The notes under the pieces: model-generated
Seen by the model: only the letters and a program-made list of their open reading frames with translations
The model's database searches: none
What the model was told of the DNA's origin: nothing
Shown: positions 1 to 10,000 of the stretch, piece after piece
How the letters are laid out: every line of letters begins with the position of its first letter
Position numbering within the stretch: position 1 is the first letter of the stretch
Made by a program: the position numbers and the translations under genes
Source of the DNA: Bacteroidales bacterium
GTDB taxonomy: Bacteria; Bacteroidota; Bacteroidia; Bacteroidales; UBA932
Assembly: GCA_017544265.1 (NCBI GenBank)
Contig: JAFYEM010000029.1
Location: 1 to 64,000 of the forward strand
Direction: 5' to 3'
Length of the DNA: 64,000 nucleotides

Positions 1-247
1 AGGGAAAGGGATAAGGCGTTTCATATCAACCCATCCAGACGAGGATCACATTTTGGGTTTGGTGGATTATGACAACAAATTCTCCATCGTTAATTTTTAT
101 CGTGTTAACAACGCAGTGACTAAAAAGGGAACAGAGACGGAAGATTTTAAGAGGTACAAGAAATTGCGCGATGATAACCAGAAAAGTTTTGAACTGAAAC
201 GGGGATGTAGGCGTAAGTGGATGAATGAATCCGGCGAAGGCTTTTAA
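1..247 (+). pseudogene. MBL-fold metallohydrolase fragment (cut on both sides)
   Basis: The reading frame is open from the window edge (frame 2) to a TAA at 245-247. It carries a metallo-beta-lactamase-fold metal-binding signature, THPDEDH, followed by GL, about ten residues in. Downstream are conserved-looking patches (an NFY motif, then a GC-R-KWMN block). Related MBL hydrolases, including ComEC-like stand-alone proteins, continue for a long way past this block. Here the frame changes into peptidase T sequence at about 222-230 and stops within a few codons. The 5' part lies outside the window. The piece is more A+T-rich than the rest. I read it as a remnant at a recombination joint; an assembly joint is the alternative. 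Confidence 0.6.
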
Positions 248-878
248 TGTTGAATTCATCGGCCATAATGCCTACCCCGGAGATGCTAAGAGATTAAAAC
301 TGGGCGATGCACTGGCCGCTGCATCAACATATCTTGCGTCTGTCCCAATAAAGTACCGACCCGAAAGGACGGATGGGTATGACGGTTATATTCACCCCTT
401 TGAGATGCGAGAACAAACTATTACAGATGCGGACGGTAATCTTCAAAAGAAATATATCATAAACACACGAATCCGCTATTTTGACCCGGAGGAAGGGGAA
501 TTATTCGACAAGTTATTACATGACGCTTTGGACAAAGTCTCCGAGGATTTTCCTTACGTCAATTATAACATCATCTACTATGACAAGCAATATGAGAATG
601 TGGCTTTGACATTGAACCCGCTGTCTTATACAGTACTTGGAAGAGCTGCCGCCCGGACGGGGCAGCATATAGAGTTCGTTTCCGTACGTGCAGGAACTAC
701 AGCTGCAATGTTCGCGACAAGTGGACTCCAGGCCGGTGTATGTTTATTCTCGGGACAACATAACGACCATACACTTAAAGAGTATTCTTCTTTGGAAGAG
801 ATGATGCAGGCGTATTATTTACTTCTTTATACCATTGACGAGGTGTCTCAGCTGCGTAATATCGAAGAAGATAAATAG
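225..878 (+). pseudogene. pepT: Peptidase T-like (M20) C-terminal half
   Basis: The 217 residues align with the second half of tripeptidase PepT, a cytosolic M20 zinc aminopeptidase usually about 410 residues long. Matching landmarks are the lid-domain stretch (NAYPGDAK, then TDGYDGYIHPFEM) and the C-terminal catalytic part (RAGTT, SGQHNDH, SLEEM). The N-terminal half, with the first zinc ligands and catalytic residues, is absent and replaced upstream by MBL-fold sequence in another frame. Where intact PepT has a GGTDGA motif this protein has AGTTAA, so a key acidic residue also appears lost. The ATG at 225 is probably not a native start. I call it a decayed or truncated pepT; a divergent family member is possible. 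Confidence 0.6.
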
Positions 879-943
879 TCGGGTATAAGATTTTCCATCG
901 ATGAAAGGGGATTGTCGCGACCTGTATATTCCGGGATTTTTCC

Positions 944-951
944 TATATTTG
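944..951 (+). promoter_or_regulatory. Bacteroidota -7 box for the PH-domain/PPTase pair
   Basis: TATATTTG matches the Bacteroidota -7 consensus TAnnTTTG and lies 57 bases before the ATG at 1009. No good -33 TTTG is seen at the usual distance. The rest of the 130-base gap (879-1008) shows nothing else I can support. Confidence 0.45.
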
Positions 952-1008
952 TACACTCTGCCAGATGGATCTGCAGACAAGACAATGAAGTAATAAACTT
1001 TTGCTGTT

Positions 1009-1482
1009 ATGGGTTACATTGACAAAAATTTGATGACGGGTGAAGAAGTCGTTTACAGGGCTTCTCTGCATTGGGCAATCTATATTCCTGCCGCATTTTG
1101 GCTGCTGCTGGGATTACTGGTTGTTGCGATTTCTGTCAAATTGGACCAGCCGTATGCGATGGTATTTGCGATTATCCTCTTATTATTTGCCGTGTTCGCT
1201 TTAATCAGGGCGGTTATTGCGGACTTGACCTCAGAATTCGCGGTGACAAACAGGAGGATTATCTTCAAACAGGGCCTGATAGCTCGTAATACTGTTGAAT
1301 TGATGCTGACAAAGTGCGAGGGCGTATCGCTCGATCAAGGCATTCTCGGTCGTATTCTTGGTTATGGCACGCTCATTACAACAACGGGTGGCGTAACAAA
1401 CAGGTTCGGAAAAATCAAGGACCCGATTACCTTCCGCAACCACATCAATGTTCAGGTTGATGTGGCGCAGAGGGCAAAATAG
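1009..1482 (+). CDS. Bacterial PH-domain (bPH2) membrane protein
   Basis: A 157-residue protein with two hydrophobic membrane segments (about residues 23-45 and 49-72), followed by a bacterial pleckstrin-homology-like domain of the YdbS/YdbT type. The hallmark is the stretch EFAVTNRRIIFKQGLI with the later GYGTLI-TTGG turn. Such proteins are inner-membrane proteins of mostly unknown function; some relatives contribute to bacteriocin or antimicrobial resistance or to envelope homeostasis. The stop codon TAG is immediately followed by the GTG of the phosphopantetheinyl transferase, so the two are probably co-transcribed from the -7 box at 944. Whether the protein has any role with the NRPS is unknown. 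Confidence 0.75.
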   Translation: MGYIDKNLMTGEEVVYRASLHWAIYIPAAFWLLLGLLVVAISVKLDQPYAMVFAIILLLFAVFALIRAVIADLTSEFAVTNRRIIFKQGLIARNTVELMLTKCEGVSLDQGILGRILGYGTLITTTGGVTNRFGKIKDPITFRNHINVQVDVAQRAK

Positions 1483-2115
1483 GTGATTTATCTATATACT
1501 CATACCGACGACATAGACATTGAACGTGCGCTTTCGATGGTCAGCGGTCAGCGGCGTCGCAAGGCCATGAGTTATGTCCATGAGAGTGACCGCAGGCTGT
1601 CGCTGGCTGTGTATCTGCTGCTTGCCAGGGCCCTGAGGAAAGAATACGGAATTACCGGAGAATTGATTTTTGGCTCCGGTGTCAACGGAAAGCCTTTTCT
1701 CAGTGACTATACCGATATTCATTTCAGCCTTGCCCATTGCCCCGGGGCCGCGATTTGCGCCGTGTCCGGGAGCCCGGTGGGATGCGATATCGAAAGGATA
1801 CCTGATAAACTGGATATGGACCTCTGCGAGGCCGCGTGCTCTGAGGATGAAATCGCCGCCATACTGTCTGCTCCGTCCCCTGAGGAGGCCTTCACAAGTC
1901 TATGGACACGGAAGGAAGCCTTCCTGAAATACACCGGGGAGGGGATGACGGACAATATTAAAGACCTGTTCCCGAATGCTGAAAAGTCAGCAGAATTCGA
2001 GACTCTGACCGCAGCAGACGGCCCGTATGTCTATACGCTAGCCTATTCGAATTCGAAAATGTCTATGAAGCCGGTCAGCGCGAAGACATTCTTGATATCT
2101 TCGTTGACTCCCTGA
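1483..2115 (+). CDS. Sfp-type 4'-phosphopantetheinyl transferase
   Basis: A 210-residue enzyme that transfers phosphopantetheine from CoA to a carrier-protein serine. It shows the two Sfp family signatures: VGCDIERI (Mg and CoA binding; residues about 99-106) and the WTRKEAFLKYTGEG block (about 146-159). A FSLAHC motif lies about 20 residues before the first. The start is GTG directly after the upstream TAG; no ATG gives a sensible N-terminus. The last 24 or so codons run antisense through the 3' end of the STAS gene (2043-2115), a 73-base convergent overlap, and the tail after residue 186 looks unconserved. It converges on the NRPS operon and is the obvious candidate to prime the two NRPS carrier domains, though it might also serve fatty-acid ACP. 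Confidence 0.88.
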   Translation: MIYLYTHTDDIDIERALSMVSGQRRRKAMSYVHESDRRLSLAVYLLLARALRKEYGITGELIFGSGVNGKPFLSDYTDIHFSLAHCPGAAICAVSGSPVGCDIERIPDKLDMDLCEAACSEDEIAAILSAPSPEEAFTSLWTRKEAFLKYTGEGMTDNIKDLFPNAEKSAEFETLTAADGPYVYTLAYSNSKMSMKPVSAKTFLISSLTP

Positions 2116-2345
2116 AGCACCACCCGGCTGCCGCTTCCGAGCGCACCCTTGAGTATGCTCAGCAATATCCGCAGACCGCTGGAGGCGATGTATTCCAGGC
2201 CTTTGCAGTCAATGAAAATGTCTTTCCCGGAGGAAGTGTAGAGAGGTTTAAGGACCTTCTCGACCTCCACGGCCGCTGCGGTGTCCATTTCTCCTTCCAG
2301 TTTGGCAATGAACTTGCCGTCGCGCTCTTCAAGTGTAGTATTCAT
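2043..2345 (-). CDS. STAS-domain protein (anti-sigma-factor antagonist type)
   Basis: A 100-residue single STAS domain of the SpoIIAA/RsbV class. The typical fold pattern is present: an N-terminal GEMD turn, an FIDCKGLEYI strand, then the SSGLRILL helix start. Ser55 or Ser56 is the residue phosphorylated in characterised relatives. These proteins switch partners depending on phosphorylation: the unphosphorylated form binds and removes a negative regulator. It is the last gene of the minus-strand directon, 9 bases after the SpoIIE-type phosphatase gene, the classic substrate-phosphatase pairing. No HATPase anti-sigma kinase (RsbW/SpoIIAB type) is present in the window. The 3' end overlaps the convergent phosphopantetheinyl transferase by 73 bases. 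Confidence 0.88.
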   Translation of the reverse strand: MNTTLEERDGKFIAKLEGEMDTAAAVEVEKVLKPLYTSSGKDIFIDCKGLEYIASSGLRILLSILKGALGSGSRVVLQGVNEDIKNVFALTGFIDIFEFE

Positions 2346-2354
2346 AATGAGTGA

Positions 2355-4070
2355 TCAGTTGTTGTCTGCTTTGTAACGTATGGCCATCAGGGTGAGGTCG
2401 TCGCTTTGGGGATTGTCACCCACGAAAGCACCGAGTTTCCTGTCCAGGATACGCAGAATCTCATCTGCACTGCATCCGGATGTGTCCTCAAGAGATTCTT
2501 TCACACGGGAAAGGCCGAACTGTGCACGCTCCTTATTCTTGGCTTCGGTGAGCCCGTCAGTATAAAGCAGCAGCGTGCTGCCCGCTTCCAGGGTGCATTT
2601 CCCGGATTTATACTTGATGTAGTCAAACACTCCCAGGGGAAGATGCGGAGGCGCTTCGATGCTGCTGATTTCTTTCCCTATGACCAGCGGCCGGTCGTGC
2701 CCGGCATTGCAATAGGCCAGTTCCCCGTTCGGGATGTCAAGTATTCCGATGAAAAAAGTCACGAACATATTCGAGCTGTTCTCGCTGCAGCAGGCATCAT
2801 TTATCGCCTGCATTATGGCTGCCGGGTCATCCTCATGGGCCGAATACGCCCTGAAGAGGGAATGTACGACGCTCATCAGCATGGCCGACGCCGCGCCTTT
2901 TCCGCTCACGTCGCCTATGCAGAACAGCAGCCTGTCGTCCCTGACGTAATAGTCGAATACATCTCCTCCGACCTCCCTGGCCGGGACGAGCGAGGCGCAG
3001 ATTTCGATTCCGTCCTTGCTGTACTGTCTCGGGGGCAGCATGCTCTGCTGTATTTCACTGGCCACTTTCAGTTCGCCGCTTATGCGCTCCTGTTCAGCGT
3101 TCACAATACGGAGGCGTTCCAGATAGTCGGAAGTGCGCCACACTATGAAAATCAGTATGAGCATGCCGAAAAATACCAGAAGCAGCATGTGCGTACGAAC
3201 CTGGCGAAGCCGGCCGAATATTTCGTCGTCGCTGCAGATGGTGACAAGTATCCAGTCCGTATTTCCCTCCACGGAATCATAGAACAGGTGATGCTTCCGG
3301 CCGGATTCGTCTTTGACGGCCGTATAACCCGTATTGTCCTTGTCGGAGTGCAGGTATCGGAGGACTTCTTCGAGTTCATATCCTTCTGAGCCGGAAATCA
3401 GAGTCCCGTCGCCAGTCACCAGCAGACGGCGGGTGGACTGGTAAATCTTGTCATGGTTGATGACGTTGTCCAGCCAGTCCAGGGATATGTCGCAGAACAC
3501 TACTCCGGCAATGATCCCGGAATCGTCGCGGACTGGGACACCATAGGTGGTGATGATTGCCTCCGCTCCGTCCGGGTCCAGGTACGGCGTGCTCCAGTGG
3601 GAGTTCCCGCTTTCCAGGGGAATCCGGAAGAACTCTTTCCCGGTGTAATCTGCGCCGCTTTCTTCCACCTGGAGAGTAACTATCTCATCTGTGTCCCTGC
3701 GAACGGCATAAGGCTCGAAAAGCTCCCCGTCTGAGTCGTAGTAGCCAGGTACGAAAGCGATTCCGGCTCCCAGCATGGAGGGATTGTTCTCCACTATATG
3801 CTCGGAGATTCTGAACATTTCGTCCTGCTCCGCAAGCTCGCTGCCGACAACCCAGGCCATATTGTCCATGGTTACCTCAATCCTGGAGAGCTTGTCCTTG
3901 ATGGAAAGGCTGATATTGTCCATTTCTTTTTTGACCAGCCGTTCCATGGACTGCTGGAGCCGGTGCTGCGCAAGATAGTACAGAAAGCCCAGCATGGCGA
4001 CCAGAAGCAGCACGGCCACCAGGATAATCCTCAGGTTTATGCGGATAAAACTGTTGTTTATTCCTTTCAT
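2355..4070 (-). CDS. SpoIIE/RsbU-type PP2C phosphatase with Cache sensor
   Basis: A 571-residue inner-membrane protein. Order: TM helix (about 12-32), a large extracytoplasmic region resembling a double Cache sensor (about 35-290), a second TM (about 294-312), a coiled linker with the SEIQQSMLP motif (about 338-347), then a PP2C-like phosphatase domain (350-565). Metal-binding landmarks are VGGD (367-370), IGDVSGKG (385-392) and a C-terminal DDLTLMA. Such enzymes dephosphorylate phosphoserine STAS proteins, and the next gene encodes one. An extracellular ligand would therefore control the STAS protein. The start ATG overlaps the NRPS stop by one base (TAATG), so translation is likely coupled to the NRPS. 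Confidence 0.9.
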   Translation of the reverse strand: MKGINNSFIRINLRIILVAVLLLVAMLGFLYYLAQHRLQQSMERLVKKEMDNISLSIKDKLSRIEVTMDNMAWVVGSELAEQDEMFRISEHIVENNPSMLGAGIAFVPGYYDSDGELFEPYAVRRDTDEIVTLQVEESGADYTGKEFFRIPLESGNSHWSTPYLDPDGAEAIITTYGVPVRDDSGIIAGVVFCDISLDWLDNVINHDKIYQSTRRLLVTGDGTLISGSEGYELEEVLRYLHSDKDNTGYTAVKDESGRKHHLFYDSVEGNTDWILVTICSDDEIFGRLRQVRTHMLLLVFFGMLILIFIVWRTSDYLERLRIVNAEQERISGELKVASEIQQSMLPPRQYSKDGIEICASLVPAREVGGDVFDYYVRDDRLLFCIGDVSGKGAASAMLMSVVHSLFRAYSAHEDDPAAIMQAINDACCSENSSNMFVTFFIGILDIPNGELAYCNAGHDRPLVIGKEISSIEAPPHLPLGVFDYIKYKSGKCTLEAGSTLLLYTDGLTEAKNKERAQFGLSRVKESLEDTSGCSADEILRILDRKLGAFVGDNPQSDDLTLMAIRYKADNN

Positions 4071-7000
4071 TATTCAAAGAAGCCGAAGGCGGCTATCTGG
4101 CGCAGCATCTGGATAATGTACCCGGATGAGGTGTCGCTCCAGTGGAAGCCCAGGCGGTGGAGAATGGAACAGGTATAGCGATTGTCGCGCTCTATTGTTA
4201 CGGCCTTCTGCCCGTGGGCGACATCCTGGTATGCGAGTATGGCCGACAGGAGCTTGGCTTTTTCAGGGTCCTGGCCCGCAATGGCGACTGCCTGCTCGAA
4301 CTCGGCATTCTCCACAAAGCGCATGCTGCCACCGATTTTCTCCAGCAGAAGAAGCACGTCGCCGAGGAGTTGCGTATGGTTGTTGAAAGGCTCGAACATG
4401 GTGCATTCAGCCGGTGTTGAGGCGAGCAGTACCACTGCTTTTGCCGTTTCATCGACCGGAGACATTTCGGTGAGCTCGTCATAGCTGTCGTAGGGGCAGC
4501 AGCCCAGAGTATGGAAAATCTTCAGGCGGCCCATGTAGGAGTTGGAATTGAAGTTGGCCTGGAATTCACCGTCCGAGCTTCGCGGGGCAAGATTCCCCAC
4601 GCGCATGATCTTGGCGCTTAGCCCGTGATGGGCCACGGCATCCAGAATCAGACGTTCGGCGAGGAACTTGGAGTGGATGTAGCGGTTGTCCAGGAACTGG
4701 CCGAACCAGAGCGAACGCTCGTCCAGCCGGGGGACAGTGGCGCCGTCGCCGCGGTCTATCCAGATTTCACCGACGGAAGTGGTGGAAACGTGCACCAGAC
4801 GAGCTCCGCTTCGTATGCAGAATTCCACGCAGCTGCGGGCTCCGCCGATATTCACATTCTCAATGTCGTTGCTCTTCGAGAAATGCTTGACATTGGCGGC
4901 GCAGTTGAAGACCGTGTCTATGTGGCGGCCGGGCTCAAGAGCTGCCGTAACGTCTCCGTTGACCACGAAAATCCGGCTTCCGAAAAGCCCTGAGAACGAG
5001 TTCTCAAAGTAATAGAAGAGCAGATTTTTCAGCCTGCGCTCGGCAGAAGGCTGGTCCTTGCCCCGCACCAGACAGGTAATTGTCGTCGCGGGAGAGTCTA
5101 TCAGTTCCTTCAGCACATGTATTCCCAGATAGCCGGTGGCGCCGGTCAGCAGGACATCACCCAGTTCCTGACGTTCTCCTTTCAGGAACATGTCTATATT
5201 GTTGTGCTGTAAGATTGCGTTTATTCCGGAATAGTCAAAGCCTTCTATCTCGCTGTCTTCCTTCTCTTCGGGTGAGGAACCGCCGACGAACTGAGCGAGC
5301 AGCCGGGGTGTGGGATGGTCGAAAACGTCGCCATAGGCAATATGATGCCCGGCCTTGTCCGATTCTATGATGACTTTGGTCACCATCAGCGAAGTTCCGC
5401 CGAGTTCGAAGAAATTGTCCGACGCGCCCACCTTGTCCATCGACAGAATGCCGGCGAAGATGTCGCAATAGAGCTTCTCCAGTTCTCCGGACGGGGCTAC
5501 ATACTCCCGGCTTTCGGCCTGAATATGCGGTGCGGGCAGGGCCCTGCGGTTCACTTTCTGGTTCTGGTTCAGCGGAATGGAGTCAAGCTGCATGGTTGCG
5601 GCGGGAACCATATATGCAGGTTTCCGTTCACGTATGAATGCGTTCAGCGCCTGGATGTCGATTTTGCTGTCGCTTACGATATAGGCGGCGATATATTTGC
5701 CGCCGCCGGGATAGTCGAAGGCCTGGACGGTGGCGTCTTTGATGCCTTCGAATTCGCGGATGACAGCCTCGACTTCCTTGAGTTCGATTCGGAAGCCCCG
5801 AATCTTCACCTGGCCGTCGCTGCGGCCCACGAACTGCACGTTCCCGTCTTCGAGATAGCGGACCACATCTCCGGTGCGGTAGCATCGGAGTCCGTTCCAC
5901 TGGATATAGGTCTGGGCGGTCTTCTCGGGCAGGTTCAGGTAGCCCCGGCTCACCTGCGGACCGCTGACCAGCATTTCTCCGACGGCGCCAAGCGGCAGCC
6001 GGTTCATGTCGCTGTCCACTATGAACAGCTGCAGATTGTCCAGGGGCTTGCCTATCGGAGCGTTCTGCTGGAACTCTGTCATGGGGTATGCTGTGGTGAA
6101 GATCGTACACTCAGTGGGACCGTAACCGTTGTGCATCTGATAGGAGGTGGGAGGATTGAGCGGAAGCACTTTTTCCCCGCCTACACTCAGATGCCTCAGG
6201 GAATGGTTGTCGCAGTTTATGGCAAACTGGCAGCCCACCTGCGTGGTCATGAACGAGAGGGTTATTCCTTCACTGTCAAAGTATTTGTTCAAATCCGGCA
6301 GGTTGAGGCGTATGTCGTCGCCGATGATATAGACCGAGGCTCCGCTCGTAAGGGCCGGATACAGGTCCATCATGCAGGCGTCGAAGCCGAAGGACGCATA
6401 GGCTGCGACTTTGTCACTGGGCCGGAGGTCATAGTAGCGGCGGTACCAGCTGCAGAAAGCCACCAGATTGCGATGCTCCAGCTGGCAGCCCTTGGGCTTG
6501 CCGGTGGAACCGGAAGTGTAAAGCAGGATGAACAGGTCTTCGGGCCTAATTGTCATTTCGACCGGTGCTGCAGATTTGGAGGGGAAGTCCCCGGTCAGCA
6601 TTACCGGCCCCTTGTACTCGTCCACCTTCTCCAGCAGAGCCTCTTCTGCAATCAGCAGTTTGGCATCGGCATCCTGCATCATGAAGTTGAGCCGTTCCGA
6701 AGGATAAGACGGATCCAGGGGCTGATAGGCACAGCCTGCTTTCAGAACGCCCAAAGACGCAAGCACCATCCATTCGCTGCGGCCGATAAGTACGGAAACC
6801 ACATTCTCCTTTCCGCCTTCCACTTTGGAGAGTATGCAGGCCGCAATGGCGTCCGTGCGTTCATCGACTTCCTTATAGCTGAGGCGGACGTCGTGATAGA
6901 CGACCGCGGTATTTCCCGGAGTCAATGCTGCCTGGCGGCGGAAGAGAGAGACTATGTTCTCGCTGTCATCGTACTCCGCTGCGGTCAGATTGAAGGAATC

Positions 7001-10000
7001 CAGAAGTCCGGCTCCTTCCTTGTCGAGAAGGGAAATGTTCTTCAGTGGCTTGTCGGGGCTGGCGGCGAAAGCGCTGACTGCGTTGCTTATGCTCCGTGCC
7101 AGACTCTTCATCATGGCTTCGCTGTACTGCCCGTTGTCATATTCTATCGCGACCCCGTTCACTCCGTCCACTTCGGTTATGTAGAAGGCAATCTTGAACT
7201 TGGGGACGTTCAGTTCCATGGTCTCGTCAGCGAAAACCTGCTGCCCGCCCACGCGGTAGTCGGAGAGAACACCTATCTGGTAGGCGAACATGATGTCGGC
7301 CTTGAGTCCGTAGTCGGCGGCTATGCGGGCGAAGGGATAGTCTTCGTGGGCAAGGGTCTGTTCGAAAGTTTCAGAGCTTTCATGTATGAACTCCTGAACG
7401 CACTGGGAACCTATTCTTGCTCCCAGTGCCAGGGTGTTCACGAACATGCCCATTGTGTTGGACACCTTCAGATTGCTCCTGCCGTTGGATATGGTAGTGA
7501 TACAGACCTGGTCGTTCCCGCTGAAGCGCGACAAGGTATAGAAAACGGCGCTCAGTATCACTGCGGAAGGGTTCACGCTCTGCTCTCTTGCGAGAGAGGT
7601 GGCCTTGCTCCAGTCAATCGGCGCGAAAATGCGGCCGTTCTCGCCCTGGGGGCGCGGGTTGGGAAGATCGGGTGCAAGTTCAGTCGAACTGTCAAATTCT
7701 CCGAGGCTCTGCCTGAAGTATTCTGCGGACTTGCGGAAGCCTTCTCCCGCTTCGGCGGCTTTCTGCTCCATGACGAACTGGGCATAGGAACAAATCTCAG
7801 GCTCAATCTCCCGGCCGTCCATCAAGTCGCAGATTTCGTGTATCAGAAGGTCGTAGGAATAGCCGTCGCATACCAGGTGGTGTATGTCGCAGTAAAGGTA
7901 AAGGGATTTTTCGGTATGAATTATTTCAAAGCGGAAGAGCCGGTCCTTCGAGAGATTGAAAGGCTGTACGAAGCCGTGGCGGAAACTCAGCGCTTCTTCC
8001 TCGCTCATGCTGCTCTCCTTTACCTCCACCGGGGTTTCCCGGTCACCCATAAGCTGCACCACGCCGCTGTCGTCCGTGACAAAATTGACGAAGAGGGCGG
8101 GATGGTTGGATACGGCTTTCTGAACAGCCGCTTTCAGGGCGGAGGCATCCGTTCCGGAGGGGAATGCAAGGCAGATGGGGGTGTTGTACAGCGTCGAAGA
8201 CGGGTTCTTCATGCAGTCGAAGTACACGCCTGTCTGGGAATAGGAAAGCGGTACGGGTGCATCGTTCGCAGCCGGGGCGGCCGGCGCGACTGTGGCGGAG
8301 CCCGCTTCGTCCTTTTTCAGCAGCATGGCCTCGATAATCTCGTTCTCTATGCTCTGTATGCTTCCTCCGCCGGTCAGCAGTTTTGAATCCAGCTGGACGC
8401 CATAGACCTTGTAAACCTGGGTAGCCAGCTTGATGGCGAGTATGGAGGTGAGTCCGGCCATGCGAAGGTCAGTGGTGAGGCCGAAGGCGTCCGTATTCAC
8501 AATGGCCGCAACCATATCCTTCAGCTGCTGCTCGAGTATATTCAGCGGTGCAGCGGCATCGGCCTGGGAATCTGAGGCGTCGCCAATCACCGGTTCCGGC
8601 AGTGCACGCCTGTTCACCTTCTGGTTCTGGTTCAGCGGAATGGCGTCCAGCTGCATAGTGGCGGCAGGGACCATATATGGCGGCTTCTGATCCAGAATGA
8701 AGCTGTTGAGCGCCTTTATGTCTATTTTTTCATCAGAGACCACGTAGGCGGCGATGTATTTTCCACCGCCGGGATAGTCGAAGGCCTGCACCGTGGCGTC
8801 CTTGATTCCCGGGAACTGGCGGATGACGGCCTCGACCTCCTTCAGTTCTATGCGGAATCCGCGTATTTTCACCTGGCCGTCTTTGCGGCCCACGAATTCT
8901 ATTTCGCCGTCGGACCGGTAGCGGACAATGTCGCCGGTGCGATAGACCCGCTTGCCGTTCCACTGGACAAAGGCTGCCGCAGTCTTTTCCGGAAGGCCCA
9001 GATAGCCGGCGCCGACCTGCGGCCCGGCTACAATCAGTTCTCCGGCGCTGCCCCACGGCACCTGTTTCCCGAATCGGTTCACTACGAACAGCTCCACATC
9101 GTCGTTGGGAGTTCCGATAGGGATATTGGCTTCGTTCTTGTCCACGAAGTGGCTGCAGACGTAAACGGTGGTTTCGGTGGGGCCATAGGCATTCAGCAGC
9201 GCGTAACGGGGCGGATCCAGGCTCATTAGTTTCTCTCCGCCGGTCACCAGATACTTCAGGCTTGGATGGTCGGGATAATTGAGGGCTAGCTGGGTGGCCA
9301 TCTGAGTGGTCATGAAAGTGTGCGTGATACCCTCTTTCGCCAGATACTGGTTTATTGCTTCAAGGTCGAAGCGGATGTCGTCCTGGATTATGTAAATCGT
9401 GGCACCGGCCCATACGCAGGACCAGAGGTCGTGCTGGTAGGCGTCAAAACCGTAGCCGGCGTAGGTGGCATAGCGGGAGCCGGGCTTCAGCTGGATTCTC
9501 CTGGTGTGGAACTCCACGAAGTGGCGGAAATTGTTTTCGCTGAGCATCACTCCCTTAGGTGTGCCGGTAGTTCCGCTTGTGTAAAGCAGCACCAGGGCGT
9601 CATTGCCGTCGTAGGCAGCCGCATCCTTCCTCATGAAGGCAAGCCTTTCCTCGGGGTAACTGGCATCCAGCGGCAGGGAAGTGAATCCGGCTTTGGCGAT
9701 TGCGATGGGCGCCAGGACCATCTTTTCGTCGCGCGGGACCGAGAAGCCGATCACCCTCTCTCCGCAGCGTACAGTATAGGAAGGGTCTATGGTGTCGGTG
9801 AGCCTGTCCACTTCGGCAAAACTGAGCCGCTTGTCTCCGGCCACGCAGAAAATGTCGTCAGGGCGCTCGGCAACGTGCTGTTTGAATCGCTCTATCAGGG
9901 ACTGGCCTACGGTATTGGCGTATGGGTCAGGATTGAGGGAATTCAGCCACTTGACCTGTTCCGGCAGGGTATATTCTATTTCGGCTACGGTGCCAGCTTT

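Noticed and set aside
225..878. Intact peptidase T
   Set aside because: Half the normal length, with the first zinc-binding half missing and the GGTDGA motif altered.
5315..8386. A 1023-codon open frame on the plus strand, antisense to the NRPS
   Set aside because: It mirrors the NRPS codon structure, has no recognisable domain, signal or start context, and the opposite strand carries a complete, motif-rich gene. Long antisense frames are common in G+C-rich coding DNA.
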